This document shows positions 48,909-59,324 of a DNA stretch of 64,000 nucleotides, one piece after another. The notes below the pieces were generated by a model that worked only from the letters and a program-made list of their open reading frames with translations, ran no database searches and was not told where the DNA came from. How positions within the stretch are numbered: position 1 is the first letter of the stretch; every line of letters begins with the position of its first letter. The DNA lies in the NCBI GenBank assembly GCA_928724745.1, contig CAKMXJ010000003.1, positions 186,001 to 250,000 on the forward strand, given 5' to 3'. The position numbers and the translations under genes were made by a program. The stretch is from Anthracocystis setariae. Lineage: Eukaryota; Basidiomycota; Ustilaginomycetes; Ustilaginales; Ustilaginaceae.

Positions 48909-49106
48909 CTTGGCTAATCGGAATTGGCAACCGGCTGTTGCGTTTCCTGTGCACCGGTTAAGTCATCGCCGTTGGGCGCGTGAGCATTCGAACGCCGAAG
49001 TTTATTCCTACAAACTCGACCCACGCACGCCACAACGGCTTGCCCCGCACAATTCTCACGACTCGCAGCCCAGCCTTAACCCCCGCTTCTTCCTACCATA
49101 ACCCAG

Positions 49107-49113
49107 ATATATA
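49107..49113 (+). promoter_or_regulatory. TATA-like box of GCDH
   Basis: TATATAA lies 73 bases before the GCDH start, followed by a CT-rich stretch and a CAT repeat. The positional fit is good for a fungal TATA promoter; transcription start is not known. Confidence 0.5.
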
Positions 49114-49185
49114 ACTACCTTTCTCCTCTCCCTAAGTCTCTATCCCCCCTTCTCACAACTCCACATCATCATCATCATCATCACC

Positions 49186-50520
49186 ATGTCCAACGCACTT
49201 CGCAACGCCCTTCCGGCACTTCGCCGTGTCGCCGCCACTGGCGCACGAGCTCCTACCCTCGCCTCGTCCTCTTCCGTTCGTGCCTACGGTACCACCCCTG
49301 ATACAGCGCCCGAGAAATACAACATGACCAAGTTCTCCAAATTCGACTGGGAAGACCCAATGCAAATGTTCGAATCCCAACTCTCGGAAGAGGAGAAGGC
49401 CATCTCGCAAACCGCACACGACTTCTGCCAAGAATCGCTCAAGCCCAAAGTCACCGAAATGTACCGCACCGAGTCGTGGGATCCCACCATCCTTCCATCT
49501 CTCGGCGAGCTCGGCCTGCTCGGTGCCACGATTCAGGGCTACGGCTGTGCCGGAGTCAACTCGGTTTCCTACGGTCTGATCGCTAGGGAGGTTGAAAAGG
49601 TCGATTCGGGTTACAGGTCCATCATGTCTGTTCAGAGCTCGCTCGTTATGGGTCCTATCAACCAGTTCGGTACCGAAGCGCAGAAGGAAAAGTACCTGCC
49701 ACGTCTTGCCAAAGGTGAGCTGGTTGGCTGCTTTGGTCTTACCGAACCCAACCACGGTTCGGATCCTAGCTCCATGGAGACAACTGCTACAGACACTGGC
49801 GATGGCGATATCATCCTCAACGGAAGCAAGACGTGGATTTCCAACTCTCCACACGCCGATGTGTTCGTCATCTGGGCCAAATGCAAGTGGGACAACAAAG
49901 TCCGTGGCTTCGTCGTTGAAAAGGGCACCAAGGGACTCTCGGCCCCTGCCATCAAGAACAAGCTGCAACTTCGTGCCTCTGTCACTGGCTCGATCTTCCT
50001 CGAAGACGTGCGTGTCAAGCGCGATGAATCGCTCCTCCCGCACGCCCGACCCGGTCTGGGCTCGCCCTTTGAATGCCTCAACTCGGCCCGCTACGGAATT
50101 TCGTGGGGAGCCATTGGCGCACTCGAAGCATGCATCGCCGAAGCACGTCAATACGCCCTGGACCGTCACCAATTCAACCGCCCGCTCGCTGGCTTCCAAC
50201 TGATCCAGCAAAAACTCGCCGACGCATCCACAGAAGCTGCGCTCGGCCTCCTCTGCTCCCTCCAACTAGGCCGCATGAAAGACCAAGGCCAATGGAGCCC
50301 CGAAATGGTCAGCCTCGCCAAGAGGAACAACTGCGGAAAGGCGCTACAGCATTCTAGGAATCTGCTCGATATCTTTGGTGGGAATGCCACCAGCGACGAG
50401 TATGCGTGCGGTCGACACGTTCAAAACCTCCAGACGGTTAACACGTACGAGGGTACTCATGGCATTCACACCCTCATTCTCGGTAAGGGCATCACAGGCA
50501 TTCAAGCTTTCGCCAACTAA
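49186..50520 (+). CDS. GCDH: Glutaryl-CoA dehydrogenase, mitochondrial
   Basis: The 444-residue acyl-CoA dehydrogenase carries GCDH-specific signatures: [104 protein letters not shown] and [20 protein letters not shown]. The catalytic Glu is E422 in NTYEG. GCDH is an FAD enzyme that oxidatively decarboxylates glutaryl-CoA to crotonyl-CoA in lysine/tryptophan breakdown in the mitochondrial matrix. The N-terminus ([19 protein letters not shown]) is a clear presequence. No introns. A 16-base C run lies just after the stop. Confidence 0.95.
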   Translation: MSNALRNALPALRRVAATGARAPTLASSSSVRAYGTTPDTAPEKYNMTKFSKFDWEDPMQMFESQLSEEEKAISQTAHDFCQESLKPKVTEMYRTESWDPTILPSLGELGLLGATIQGYGCAGVNSVSYGLIAREVEKVDSGYRSIMSVQSSLVMGPINQFGTEAQKEKYLPRLAKGELVGCFGLTEPNHGSDPSSMETTATDTGDGDIILNGSKTWISNSPHADVFVIWAKCKWDNKVRGFVVEKGTKGLSAPAIKNKLQLRASVTGSIFLEDVRVKRDESLLPHARPGLGSPFECLNSARYGISWGAIGALEACIAEARQYALDRHQFNRPLAGFQLIQQKLADASTEAALGLLCSLQLGRMKDQGQWSPEMVSLAKRNNCGKALQHSRNLLDIFGGNATSDEYACGRHVQNLQTVNTYEGTHGIHTLILGKGITGIQAFAN

Positions 50521-50524
50521 ACTA

Positions 50525-50540
50525 CCCCCCCCCCCCCCCC
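50525..50540 (+). repeat. Poly-C run (16 C)
   Basis: Uninterrupted C run four bases after the GCDH stop, in its 3' UTR. Confidence 0.85.
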
Positions 50541-50648
50541 GGCACATACATTACGTTGTAGATAAGCTATGCTTTCGGACAAGTCATAAACCGAATTCGA
50601 ACGATTACATATTACATCTGAAGCTGCCAAGTGTGTAAGAGAGATCAG

Positions 50649-51839
50649 TCAGTCGACTTTGGGATTGCCACGAAAGAAGTAGGCGTTTGCGACGGTGAGC
50701 ACGAGACTGGGGATGCTACCTATAGTGTTGAGTACAGTTAAGCCGAAAGTGATGTCTTCCGTCTTGACGTTTTTGATCGAGGATACCTTCCAGATGCGTG
50801 TTTTTCTCGGTGGCTCTGGCGCGGTGGCTGGTTCTCTCACCATTTGCATTGGGGTTATGGGTGGGCTTAGAGGGTGGTAAGGATCGTTCTGAAGTCGGGC
50901 TAGCATGCGCTCGCGCACACGCTGCTCGGCGGACAACAACGAGGACGAGGATGAGGATGAGGATGAGGAAGCCTCCGGTGTATGCAGTAGTCGCAAACGT
51001 TCTTCCACGATCGAGGGAAAGGGTTGTGAAGAAGGCCAGTACGGCGTCCGATCCACCACCTTCTGCAGCGAGTTCACCGACGAACTCGAAGACGAAGATG
51101 AAAGCGCGGCGATCTCCGAGCCAACATTGTGCGGTAACTCAACAATCTCCTCAACAGCACTGACACCCGGCTCCCCACGTTTCCTCAACTTGCCCCCCAC
51201 ATCCGCACCGGAGCCATCCGCATCGCGCGCCGAAGGCGAATTATCGAGTTCGGACGCTGACCCTTGTGAAGCTGCTCCTGCTTGAGTTGGCCGAGTTTGC
51301 GGGCCAGCATACGATGCCGTCGAAGGCGCAACCTGAGCTGCGGCGCCATCTGCAAGCCTAAAGCACGGCGTCCGCACACTCGACGGCCTCCTCTGCTGCA
51401 CCTGATCCTCCGTGGAATACGTTTCCACCGTGCAAACCACATCGCCGACGGTGGGCGGCGGCTTCCGCTTCTCGGCTTCGAGTCTTTTTTCCTCTTTCAA
51501 ATATTTCGCCCAGTTTGTAAAGAACGACCTGAACGCAACGTAGCCCCATCCGATGGTCATAACTACACCGGTGACTGAGGTGGCGACGGCGATGCGCCTC
51601 TTCCAATCTGGGGCTTGTTTAGCTGCGTCAGGAAGAGGGTGTGTCAAAACGGACTCGGCTTCTTCGATGGCAGCAGTGGGCACGCCTGGCGATCGACGTT
51701 CCAGATTGCGATTCGTTTGGTGACGCGGAAGGCGACATCGACGAAACGCATGAGGTGGAGGCGAAGAAGGAATGGGAGAGGTGCGGGCGCAGAGCGCAAG
51801 CAGGACGAGGCAAACGAGGTAGACGAGAGTCCTCCTCAT
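50649..51839 (-). CDS. Signal-peptide membrane protein of unknown function
   Basis: The 396-residue product begins with a typical signal peptide (MRRTLVYLVCLVLLALCART, cleavage likely about residues 18-21), then an Arg-rich segment, a hydrophobic span (about 83-106, VATSVTGVVMTIGWGYVAF), a long disordered middle rich in Ser, Arg, Glu and Pro with two Ser runs, and a C-terminal hydrophobic segment (LTVLNTIGSIPSLVLTVANAYFF, about 365-388) before FRGNPKVD. I do not recognise a family. A DERLRLLH-type and QMVREPATAPEP stretch look more constrained. The start is the first ATG with a signal-peptide context; the frame stays open to 52181 with an unrelated N-terminus. Confidence 0.68.
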   Translation of the reverse strand: MRRTLVYLVCLVLLALCARTSPIPSSPPPHAFRRCRLPRHQTNRNLERRSPGVPTAAIEEAESVLTHPLPDAAKQAPDWKRRIAVATSVTGVVMTIGWGYVAFRSFFTNWAKYLKEEKRLEAEKRKPPPTVGDVVCTVETYSTEDQVQQRRPSSVRTPCFRLADGAAAQVAPSTASYAGPQTRPTQAGAASQGSASELDNSPSARDADGSGADVGGKLRKRGEPGVSAVEEIVELPHNVGSEIAALSSSSSSSSVNSLQKVVDRTPYWPSSQPFPSIVEERLRLLHTPEASSSSSSSSSSLLSAEQRVRERMLARLQNDPYHPLSPPITPMQMVREPATAPEPPRKTRIWKVSSIKNVKTEDITFGLTVLNTIGSIPSLVLTVANAYFFRGNPKVD

Positions 51840-52394
51840 CTTGAAGAGCTCGATGACCACGGTGGGGAGTCTATCTTCGAAGGGCGGAAAGGATCGACAG
51901 CATCGATGAGCACGAGTATTTCTATCTTTCCGAACGTAGATGATTCTTTGCCACTTTGTTGCAGTTGTCGACTTCCTAATAGTGCCGAGCTTCATCGGAC
52001 ACGGCTGTAGACTTCGGTGTCTCAGCCTTCCTCTCGAAGAGGTACTGTAGTGGTTATGAAGCTCGGAGCATTTTACTTCTTGCGAGCCTATCAGATAAGC
52101 TTTCTGCCCAGTCCATCTGGACCCGGTTGCGTGGGAGAGCACGTCATACAGCTCTACCGGAATTGTCGGATTCAAGCCCACTCGGCTTCCAAGACCTGAC
52201 TCTCGTCTCGAGGCTCGGTGAAGAGAAAGAAACTCGCCGAAATGAGATGCCCGTCTGCTTCCATCCAGTCATGTTCTCTTTCTCGTTCTACTTGCTGCCG
52301 ATAAGTTCCGAGCAAGGACCGACGTTGATTTGAAGAGAATGCGTGGACACTGACCGTCGGTATGGGCCTCGCGGACGATGAGAGGAAAGCCGGT
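51840..52394. other. Intergenic region between two minus-strand genes
   Basis: About 555 bases with no supported gene. It should hold the VPS37 3' end and the promoter of the signal-peptide gene. Confidence 0.45.
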
Positions 52395-53015
52395 TCAGTT
52401 GGACAAATGCACCTGGCCTCTCGCCCACCTATCGGCGACCAATCTCCTTTTGTGATACAACAGCCTTTGCTGCTTATACCTCCTGACGAATGCGACTTCA
52501 TCCATCACCTCGGTCTCGTCCTTGTAAGGAGTTCCTTCCACATACGCGTTGGCCAATTCCTCGGTCTCATCATTCAACTTGCCGGCGCTTTGGGTCAACC
52601 CAAACAACATCGCATTTGGATGGAACCTCTTTCTCGCCTCTTCGAGCTGTTTTGTCTTTACTGCTCCTTCAGCTTCGAGTGCTTTGGCTCGTTCGAATAG
52701 GTGCAAAGTCTCTTTGCGCAGCTCCTCGAGAGCGGGCTGGAGCGCAAGATTGCGCTGTGCTTTGGTTTCGTTGGCGCGCAGCAGGTCGGCATGGGCAGCA
52801 TAGAGCGAGCTTGTTTGAGGTAGAGTGTGGAAGAAAGCTTCAAAGAAGGCGGCGTTGGGCGAAACCGTGTCTGCACTTTGAGGTTGGCCTGATGGTGGTG
52901 GGTAGTCTTCTGAAACGAGTGCCTGCAGGTCTTCTCTGGTGAGCTGTGCTGTCTCTGGGAATGCGGAGGTCAGCCGTGTTTGGAGACCTGAAGATGCTGC
53001 TGTTGAGTCCGCCAT
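52395..53015 (-). CDS. VPS37: ESCRT-I subunit Vps37 (Mod(r) domain)
   Basis: The 206-residue product matches the Mod(r) domain of Vps37: a helical stretch (NAAFFEAFFHTLPQTSSLYA and onward), a coiled segment LQPALEELRKETLHLFERAKALE, and a C-terminal EVAFVRRYKQQRLLYHKRRLVADRW (about residues 170-195). ESCRT-I sorts ubiquitinated cargo into multivesicular bodies. Length fits the family's short members. Divergent neighbour is the Pcd1-like gene. Confidence 0.8.
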   Translation of the reverse strand: MADSTAASSGLQTRLTSAFPETAQLTREDLQALVSEDYPPPSGQPQSADTVSPNAAFFEAFFHTLPQTSSLYAAHADLLRANETKAQRNLALQPALEELRKETLHLFERAKALEAEGAVKTKQLEEARKRFHPNAMLFGLTQSAGKLNDETEELANAYVEGTPYKDETEVMDEVAFVRRYKQQRLLYHKRRLVADRWARGQVHLSN

Positions 53016-53683
53016 ATCTGCACTTGTCTCCTCTTGAAGCTGCTGATGAGTATGGTAGAGATGGGGGTTGGATGGATGAGAGTCAGAAGAGATTTGAAAT
53101 GGTGAGTGTCTGTGCGTGTGGAGGCTGTTGTGGCACCGCGTGTTGTCACTGAGTCGGTTGGTCCGATTGATTAACGAATAGATTGATGTTAGGCTTTACA
53201 TTTGAACAGTTTGAAATGAAAGCTCAAAGCTCAACAGTTGGACCGGCATCAGGCTCAAGTGGACTCCGGAGTGAACCCGGCTAAGGTTCCGGCTAACATA
53301 TATAAAATTCAGCTGAGAAATGAGTTGTCTCGGCGGCCAAAAGAGGTGCACAGAGCAACGATATCCGGCCATCTATGCGCTTTGCTTTTTCAGCGCTTTG
53401 TTTTGGTACCACACCATACTGCCCCGCAACGGTCTCGTTGAAAGCACATGTCAACGTTGACCAGCATCCCCTATCATCATCAAAATCGGAGCTCCCATCA
53501 CTAACCACAACCGCCGACAACTCGCAGACTCGCTGCTTAGCACAACATTCTCGATACCCCAGCCCAGCGAGCTGTAGCACTCTTCACGACACGCTTGTAC
53601 GACTGTCCAATTGTCATTCAAGTCCTTCCTGAGGAACAAGACGGTCAGCACTGCACAAGCCATAGCACAAAGTCAAGGCCAAG
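53016..53683. other. Divergent promoter region VPS37 / PCD1
   Basis: The 668-base gap has an AT stretch reading TATATAAAA at about 53299-53307 and a C-rich leader on the PCD1 side. No gene is supported. Confidence 0.45.
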
Positions 53684-54796
53684 ATGAAGGTCAAAGATGC
53701 GCTATATAACATCATCTTCGGCCCAGATAGGTCTAGCGAAGCTGCCATCTCTAGCACGTCCGCTTTGTCATCATCATTAGCATCTGCAGCAGCCTCGCTT
53801 GGCGTCGCACCCGAAACGCTAAGCAACCTCACCTCGCACTCGATCCACGCTCTCCAAAACCTCAAAGCCTATCGACCCAAGCCCAACTCGGAACCATGCC
53901 CGGGCTCGGTCCCTGCATATCGCCGCGCGGCTGTATTGCTTGGTCTTTTCGGAGGAAGAAATGGCGAACTTTATGTTATTCTTTCCAAGAGATCCTCTCG
54001 ATTGCGGTCGCACGGCGGAGACACCGCCATCCCTGGTGGCAGATTCGAGCCTACCGATCGCGATCTGGAGTTCACCGCAAGACGAGAGGCATACGAAGAA
54101 ACAGGTCTCCCCATCGATCCCACCAAGGCAGTCAAACTGTGCGAATTGCCACCATTCCTCTCTGCCAACGAGCTGGTGGTCACACCATACGTGGTATTCC
54201 TCACCGACCATACCATTCAGCCGCATTTGAATCCACGCGAAGTTGATTCGCTCTTCTCCCTTCCGCTAGTGTCATTCCTCTACCACAATCCGCCTCCGAG
54301 TTTGCGGCGGAGCTTGCGACTTCCTCCCACACCGGACGCGGAAGCATTGCGACACATGCCTGCCAACGAAGTGTCACCCATCTCGGACTGGCATACCTGT
54401 CGCGACATCATCTGGCTCGGCAACCAACGTATCCGTCGTCACACCTTCTGGGACGAACGAAACCCCATCCGTGGTCTCACCTCGGACATCCTCATCCTCG
54501 CTGCAATCATCGCATATGGAGAACAACCCCAATTCTCCCTACAAAGCCCTCGCCAACCAAACCAAGCCGACCTCATCAAACTCGCCTTCAACAGCCCCCT
54601 CGCCGTGAAGAGATTCAGAGTCAGACCAAGAATGCACTTCCTCAAACCCCCAGACGCCTTCAGCTTCTCCAAAAGTTCTCAGTCGACCAACGACCAGCTC
54701 GAACAGCCAAAGGACGAAAAGGATTGGGTCACCGCCCCCGCCCATGACACCGACCCAAAAAACAGTGTCGGCGCCATCGTAAAGCCGAAATTGTAG
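53684..54796 (+). CDS. PCD1: Nudix CoA diphosphatase (Pcd1/NUDT7 type)
   Basis: The 370-residue product has the CoA-Nudix signature VILSKRSSRLRSHGGDTAIPGG followed by the Nudix box, GGRFEPTDRD then REAYEETGL. The REx2EEtG residues (metal-binding glutamates) are intact; the spacer from GG to REA is one residue longer than the standard Nudix box. Family members hydrolyse CoA and oxidised CoA, often in peroxisomes. No clear SKL or other PTS1 is at the C-terminus (ends VKPKL), so targeting is unclear. The C-terminal 100 residues are Lys/Pro/Ser-rich. Confidence 0.82.
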   Translation: MKVKDALYNIIFGPDRSSEAAISSTSALSSSLASAAASLGVAPETLSNLTSHSIHALQNLKAYRPKPNSEPCPGSVPAYRRAAVLLGLFGGRNGELYVILSKRSSRLRSHGGDTAIPGGRFEPTDRDLEFTARREAYEETGLPIDPTKAVKLCELPPFLSANELVVTPYVVFLTDHTIQPHLNPREVDSLFSLPLVSFLYHNPPPSLRRSLRLPPTPDAEALRHMPANEVSPISDWHTCRDIIWLGNQRIRRHTFWDERNPIRGLTSDILILAAIIAYGEQPQFSLQSPRQPNQADLIKLAFNSPLAVKRFRVRPRMHFLKPPDAFSFSKSSQSTNDQLEQPKDEKDWVTAPAHDTDPKNSVGAIVKPKL

Positions 54797-54942
54797 CATT
54801 CCAGCCAAATTTTAGCGTAGAGTCTAGTTTCAGTTATGGGTTCCCCATCTGTGTAGTTTTATTTTCGGTCACGTAGTTATGTGTTATAATTAACGACAGC
54901 CTTGTTTCATCGATGGTTTGCCTGCGAGAGTAGGAGCAAGGT

Positions 54943-57900
54943 TTACTGGGTGAAGCCGATTGCAGTTCGAACCAGGTCGAGCGAGAGAGCGTCGAGATGT
55001 TGGATGCAGTCTTGTGCGTGTATTCGGACGATGGCGTCCGTATCCGACGACGAGATGTTGGTTGCCACCTGCTTAAGACGTTGGACCAGATTAGGTGGGA
55101 AGAGCAGATCCGGCTTTGTGACAAAGTCGTCCTTGCGCACCACTGCATCATCCTTGTCGTCCACCACAAACGGCAGTCTCCCTCCGCCTGGCAATCTAAG
55201 TGAAGATAACCTTTCCACAAGCTGACCACCTTCCACGTCTTCGGCTTCTTCCAGCTGGAAGCGTGTCCCGCGGACAAGCAGAGTGAGAAGCAGCATCGCC
55301 GCACGACGGAGATGCGCCACCTTGGGATCAACCACAGTGGCACTGTCCAACTTCCTCTGCTCGGCATCCTTAACAGCAGTCTGTTCTTCGTCATCCTCGT
55401 CAAGGTCGTCGACTCGCTCTCCTTGGACGTTCATCTTCACCGAGCCCTTCGGCTGCGTCTTCGGACGATGAACGTGCTCGATCACAACAATGTCGATGCA
55501 AATGTGTGCCAACTGTGTCGCGTAACCTTTGCTCGCCATCGCTAGCGGTACAGCTTCCACCACGGTCCCCAAGATCGACACAAACGACGACCGAAGCACG
55601 TTCGGAAGAGCCCGGTCCCTCAACCTGGCCAACAGCGGCGGCACGACAGAATCAATGTGTGCTATGAGCGCATCCCCACATCGCTGGGTCACTTGGAGTA
55701 GCGCTTCTCCGACTCTGAGCCTCTTCTCGACTTCTCGCGCAGGCAAAGCTTGAGATACCAGCCCGTCGTCGCGTCCGATGTAGATGCCAATCAGACGGGC
55801 GATAGTCTGTCCTCCTCCGCTCGAGGCCAATGCCGCCAGACCCTGTACAGCATTCAGATAGAGGTAGGATTCCTCATCTTGAACCGCATGCAGGAATATG
55901 TCCAAGATTGCGGGGACCAGCGCTGGACCCACCTTGCCCACCGCCTGTCCACCTGCTTTCGGGTCATCCGAGACCAGCCTCCTCAACAGGACGAGTCCGT
56001 GCGCTCGGACCGGCAGAATGGGATCCTGCAGCAGCTTGAGTGCCTCCTGGTAGGTTTCCTGCGCTTGTGCATATGCTAAGGCTTGGGTCGAGGTGTCGCT
56101 CGTTACTGCAGCTCCTTCTTTGGATTCCAAAGAGGGAGCCGGCCCTCGCACGGAGCTGCGACGAGCCATGAGGACGAGCTTGGCTTCCTTGGCCAGACTT
56201 CGGATCTCTGTATTTACGCTGTCGAGGAAAGACTCGATCTTGTCTGCAATGACAAGAAGCATCGGATGTGACTCGGTGGAGAGTCCAGGGTCGGATTCCA
56301 GCAGCGAGAGCAGCAAGCTCAGGGCTGTAGAAACAAGTTCTTCATCGTCCTCGTCAGGCTCCTCTTGTTCCTCCGTGGCATTCTGATCGGTTTTGATTGC
56401 ATCGATTTGTTGTTCTTGTGACTCGGACCCGATGTTGAACAGCGAAGGAACAGCTGATGACGACTTGGTCGACTTGGCTGAGATGAAAGGGATGTTGTCG
56501 ATATCGTCTTTCTCTTGCTGGGCTTCAGGAGTGACGTGCTGAGACGGAGGCTGCTTCCGGCCTGCAGAGGAGAGCGAAAAGTCGATGAACGCCAACGTAG
56601 CCGGAATGTCGCCTTGAAGCAGGTCGGTTCCGAAAGCATCGAGAAATTGCAGGATCAGCTGAAGATATAGCACCGAGCGAGTCTCTGTACTACCCTCTCC
56701 CTCCTCCTCAAGCATGCGCGCTCGAGAGGCCGACTTCTGCGCCATGTAGATGTTCAGCATAGAAGGCAACATCAACCTCGCCATGTCCTTGCGTTCTGTC
56801 GACTTGAGCAGCATCGCTACTAATCTTGGATCTGGTTGCAGCCCGAGCTTGACCGATAGATCTGGTGCGATCTTTGTCAAGTCGATCTCATCATCATGCC
56901 CTTCGCTGATCTGTTTGGCCAGTGCAGCCAAGCTGAGGTCTTTGAGCAGTGCAGAGATGTCCTGCTCGCCCGACGCCGGTGGATGTCCAAAGCGGATCGA
57001 AATGCCATTGTCGTCTTCACTCCAGAAGAAGTTCCGCTCATTGTCGCCCTTCTGTTGTTTGTATCCGATTCCGGATCCAGCCGCCTGAACAGCTTCGACG
57101 AGCGTTCTCGCACCCTGCTTGGCCTCAACGAGACGCACCCACGTTTTGAGGAAGTTGGCGATTTGAACCTTGAGCTTGTCGCTTTGGCTCCCTGATTCGA
57201 GTGATGTGACTTTAGCCTTACCCGCAGGCCCCCTCGGAGTTTGAAGTTTGCTGTACAGCGTCAAGAGCTGCGGGAGGATGGGCTCGAACAGAAGAGCAAA
57301 GAAGGTGGGAGAAGGCTCTGAGAACAGCAAAAAACTGGACAGCACCGAAATAGCGTAGTCAAGTTCTCCTGACGAGGTCACCACTACAGACTCTGCTTCG
57401 GACTGCGCATCCGTGGCCGACGTCGATGGCGGCAAAGGTTTGAACTTGGAGTAGACGCGTTTGTGCATCGCATTTGCAAAGAGCTCAGGGTATCGCTCCG
57501 AAATTCGTGTTAGGACGAAGCCAGCTGCTCGCATCTGTTCCTGTGGTGGCGCTGTGACGTTCGAGGACGAATCGATGACCGGAGCTAGAATAGCCAGCAG
57601 ATGAGGTAGAATGATTGGCATATAGACTTCACTTTGCATGCCCTGAGGTGGAGTCAATAGCAATCTCGAACACTGCTCGAGCCTTTTAAGCGAGTTGCTG
57701 CCTGGCGCTGCGGTGCCTGTACCTTCGCGCTGCCCAGCCTCGCCTCCGATGTCGGTTTCAGCCAGGTCTGCACCACCGAAAATGATGATGAAGAGTGAGC
57801 GGACGCCATCGGATCGTAGCAGCTGAGCGCTCAGCAAGCGAGAGGACACGGCCTTGACGAAGGCGGGGGCTCCAAGTTTTGCGTCCGACTGAGCAATCAC

Positions 57901-58845
57901 AGAGGACAAGGCTGACATGGCGGAGTGGGTCGAAAGGAATCGAAGGAGCCGCGTCGTTGCCGTGGCTGATTGCTGTTGAATTTCATCTTTGACTGGAATA
58001 GGGCTCGCTGCCTTTGAGATGGCATTGGGTCCGAATCCAAGACGGAGAAGGGAGGAGAGAAAGTCGACGATGCTTACACGCAGCATCACAGCGACAACAT
58101 CCGTGCTAGCGGCTACTTGCTCACCCTGAGCTGCAGCAGAGCTATTTGCCATCAAGATAGACGTCCACCGATCGACGATACCGGCAAGTTGATTTCGCGC
58201 AGCAGTGAAAGCTGTCCTGGTGTTTGCCCGTTGCTTGACCTCAGCAGTTTCGTCAATTTCCTCGAAGCGATTGTGCGGTGAGAGTTTGGTCGAAGCCGCC
58301 TTGCTATGCGGTGTAGTGAAGCCCTTTGGAGCAAGAGCAAACAAGGCATGATCGTATACCTTGATGCGCGTGCTAAGAGCCCAGCGTGATGCTAGCGACT
58401 GCAAAGTGGTCACGAGCTTGACATCCTTGATGCCAAGCCCTACATCCTCCTTGGGCTGAACACCTTTGCGTTTTAGACCGGATAAGGGCTCTGAATCGAC
58501 TGTTACTCTGGAATCAACGTCATTCTTCTTCTCAATGAGGCATAAGTGAATGCGCGAGAGAAGGTGCAGAGCTAGGTCGCCTGTAGCTACTTCGGGGTTC
58601 GAGTGCAACTCCAGGGAAGCTAAGTCTGCCCACGAGGAGACAGCAGCACGGATTCTGTCGGTGAGCGTCTTGTGAATGGCGGCGGTGCTTTTTTCCTGAT
58701 GCTGTGAGCCGAGTTTCGAGGTTGTTGTGATCTTTTCGATATCGAGCTCATCGTCCAGAGCGCCGGTAACGATGCGGGATGCGTAGAGCGCTCGATTCAA
58801 GCTTTGCCGATACGACGAGTCGGAGCTTGAAGCTATGTCGGTCAT
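54943..58845 (-). CDS. RTP1: HEAT-repeat protein Rtp1/TANGO6
   Basis: The 1300-residue product is almost entirely helical HEAT-type repeats with no membrane span. The best landmarks are in the C-terminal third: VRAHGLVLLRRLVSDDPKA, DEESYLYLNAVQGLAAL, GEALLQVTQRCGDALI, ALPNVLRSSFVSILGTVVEA, VAHLRRAAMLLLTLLVRGT, followed by VRIHAQDCIQHLDAL. These match the Rtp1/TANGO6 family, which in yeast helps assemble and import RNA polymerase II into the nucleus. Several charged, low-complexity loops (QEEPDEDDEELV) interrupt the solenoid. The ATG at 58845 begins MTDIASSSDSS. No introns. Confidence 0.8.
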   Translation of the reverse strand: MTDIASSSDSSYRQSLNRALYASRIVTGALDDELDIEKITTTSKLGSQHQEKSTAAIHKTLTDRIRAAVSSWADLASLELHSNPEVATGDLALHLLSRIHLCLIEKKNDVDSRVTVDSEPLSGLKRKGVQPKEDVGLGIKDVKLVTTLQSLASRWALSTRIKVYDHALFALAPKGFTTPHSKAASTKLSPHNRFEEIDETAEVKQRANTRTAFTAARNQLAGIVDRWTSILMANSSAAAQGEQVAASTDVVAVMLRVSIVDFLSSLLRLGFGPNAISKAASPIPVKDEIQQQSATATTRLLRFLSTHSAMSALSSVIAQSDAKLGAPAFVKAVSSRLLSAQLLRSDGVRSLFIIIFGGADLAETDIGGEAGQREGTGTAAPGSNSLKRLEQCSRLLLTPPQGMQSEVYMPIILPHLLAILAPVIDSSSNVTAPPQEQMRAAGFVLTRISERYPELFANAMHKRVYSKFKPLPPSTSATDAQSEAESVVVTSSGELDYAISVLSSFLLFSEPSPTFFALLFEPILPQLLTLYSKLQTPRGPAGKAKVTSLESGSQSDKLKVQIANFLKTWVRLVEAKQGARTLVEAVQAAGSGIGYKQQKGDNERNFFWSEDDNGISIRFGHPPASGEQDISALLKDLSLAALAKQISEGHDDEIDLTKIAPDLSVKLGLQPDPRLVAMLLKSTERKDMARLMLPSMLNIYMAQKSASRARMLEEEGEGSTETRSVLYLQLILQFLDAFGTDLLQGDIPATLAFIDFSLSSAGRKQPPSQHVTPEAQQEKDDIDNIPFISAKSTKSSSAVPSLFNIGSESQEQQIDAIKTDQNATEEQEEPDEDDEELVSTALSLLLSLLESDPGLSTESHPMLLVIADKIESFLDSVNTEIRSLAKEAKLVLMARRSSVRGPAPSLESKEGAAVTSDTSTQALAYAQAQETYQEALKLLQDPILPVRAHGLVLLRRLVSDDPKAGGQAVGKVGPALVPAILDIFLHAVQDEESYLYLNAVQGLAALASSGGGQTIARLIGIYIGRDDGLVSQALPAREVEKRLRVGEALLQVTQRCGDALIAHIDSVVPPLLARLRDRALPNVLRSSFVSILGTVVEAVPLAMASKGYATQLAHICIDIVVIEHVHRPKTQPKGSVKMNVQGERVDDLDEDDEEQTAVKDAEQRKLDSATVVDPKVAHLRRAAMLLLTLLVRGTRFQLEEAEDVEGGQLVERLSSLRLPGGGRLPFVVDDKDDAVVRKDDFVTKPDLLFPPNLVQRLKQVATNISSSDTDAIVRIHAQDCIQHLDALSLDLVRTAIGFTQ

Positions 58846-59061
58846 GTCGTATACGTTGCTCTGCAGCTCATGCCTATATCAGGTACCAGGCCACAGGGAG
58901 CTTGATGTGGCACAAGGAGTAACGAAGGATTGGTCGTAGCGTTGATGATCAAGTAGGTTGGAAGAACTGAGCTGAGCAGCAAAAGAAAGACGGAATCCGG
59001 GATACTGTAAAGCCCATTCTGCGTGTTTCTGCCGTTTTCTTGCCGCCAAGACCCTGAATAA
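58846..59061. other. Promoter region of RTP1, bounded by the transposon
   Basis: This 216-base stretch lies between the RTP1 start and the transposon's left TA. The transposon therefore inserted just upstream of the RTP1 promoter, not within RTP1. Confidence 0.5.
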
Positions 59062-59063
59062 TA

Positions 59064-59092
59064 TTCCTTTTTCGGGATGTCATCGTAGTGCT
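59064..59092 (+). repeat. Left terminal inverted repeat
   Basis: About 29 bases, TTCCTTTTTCGGGATG followed by TCATCGTAGTGCT. Only one base differs from the right copy. Confidence 0.9.
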
Positions 59093-59147
59093 GAATTTTT
59101 TCTCGTAGTCAGGAGTACGCTTGTTAGTAGTCAGCCTGTATTGTTTG

Positions 59148-59177
59148 TAGTACTTAATGTTATGTTATCGTAGTCAC
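59148..59177 (+). repeat. Subterminal inverted repeat, left copy
   Basis: Starts TAGTACTTAATGTTATG. About 23 of 30 bases match the opposite-strand copy at 60653-60682, which begins TAGTACTCGATGTTATG. Confidence 0.6.
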
Positions 59178-59324
59178 TTATAAGATGTTATCGTACTGCG
59201 TGTATGACATTGTGATCCTCGCACACTGTTTTGAGATGGTGTAGCACTCATTCTTGATGGCAAAGAACTTGGTTATTGACGAGACTGACTAGCTACATGA
59301 ACATGCAAACAAGTGTGAGAACGC

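Larger units (their letters stand above)
48197..49185. other. Intergenic region upstream of GCDH with TATA-like box
   Basis: The 989-base gap holds a CACATG/CTCACAT heptamer-like stretch (48719-48750), a CAGTG pentamer run (48774-48803), a 12-base repeat of the AGAAGCGGAAGC type (about 48869-48908), a TATATAA motif at 49107-49113 and a CT-rich, then CAT-repeat, leader. No gene is supported. Confidence 0.55.
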
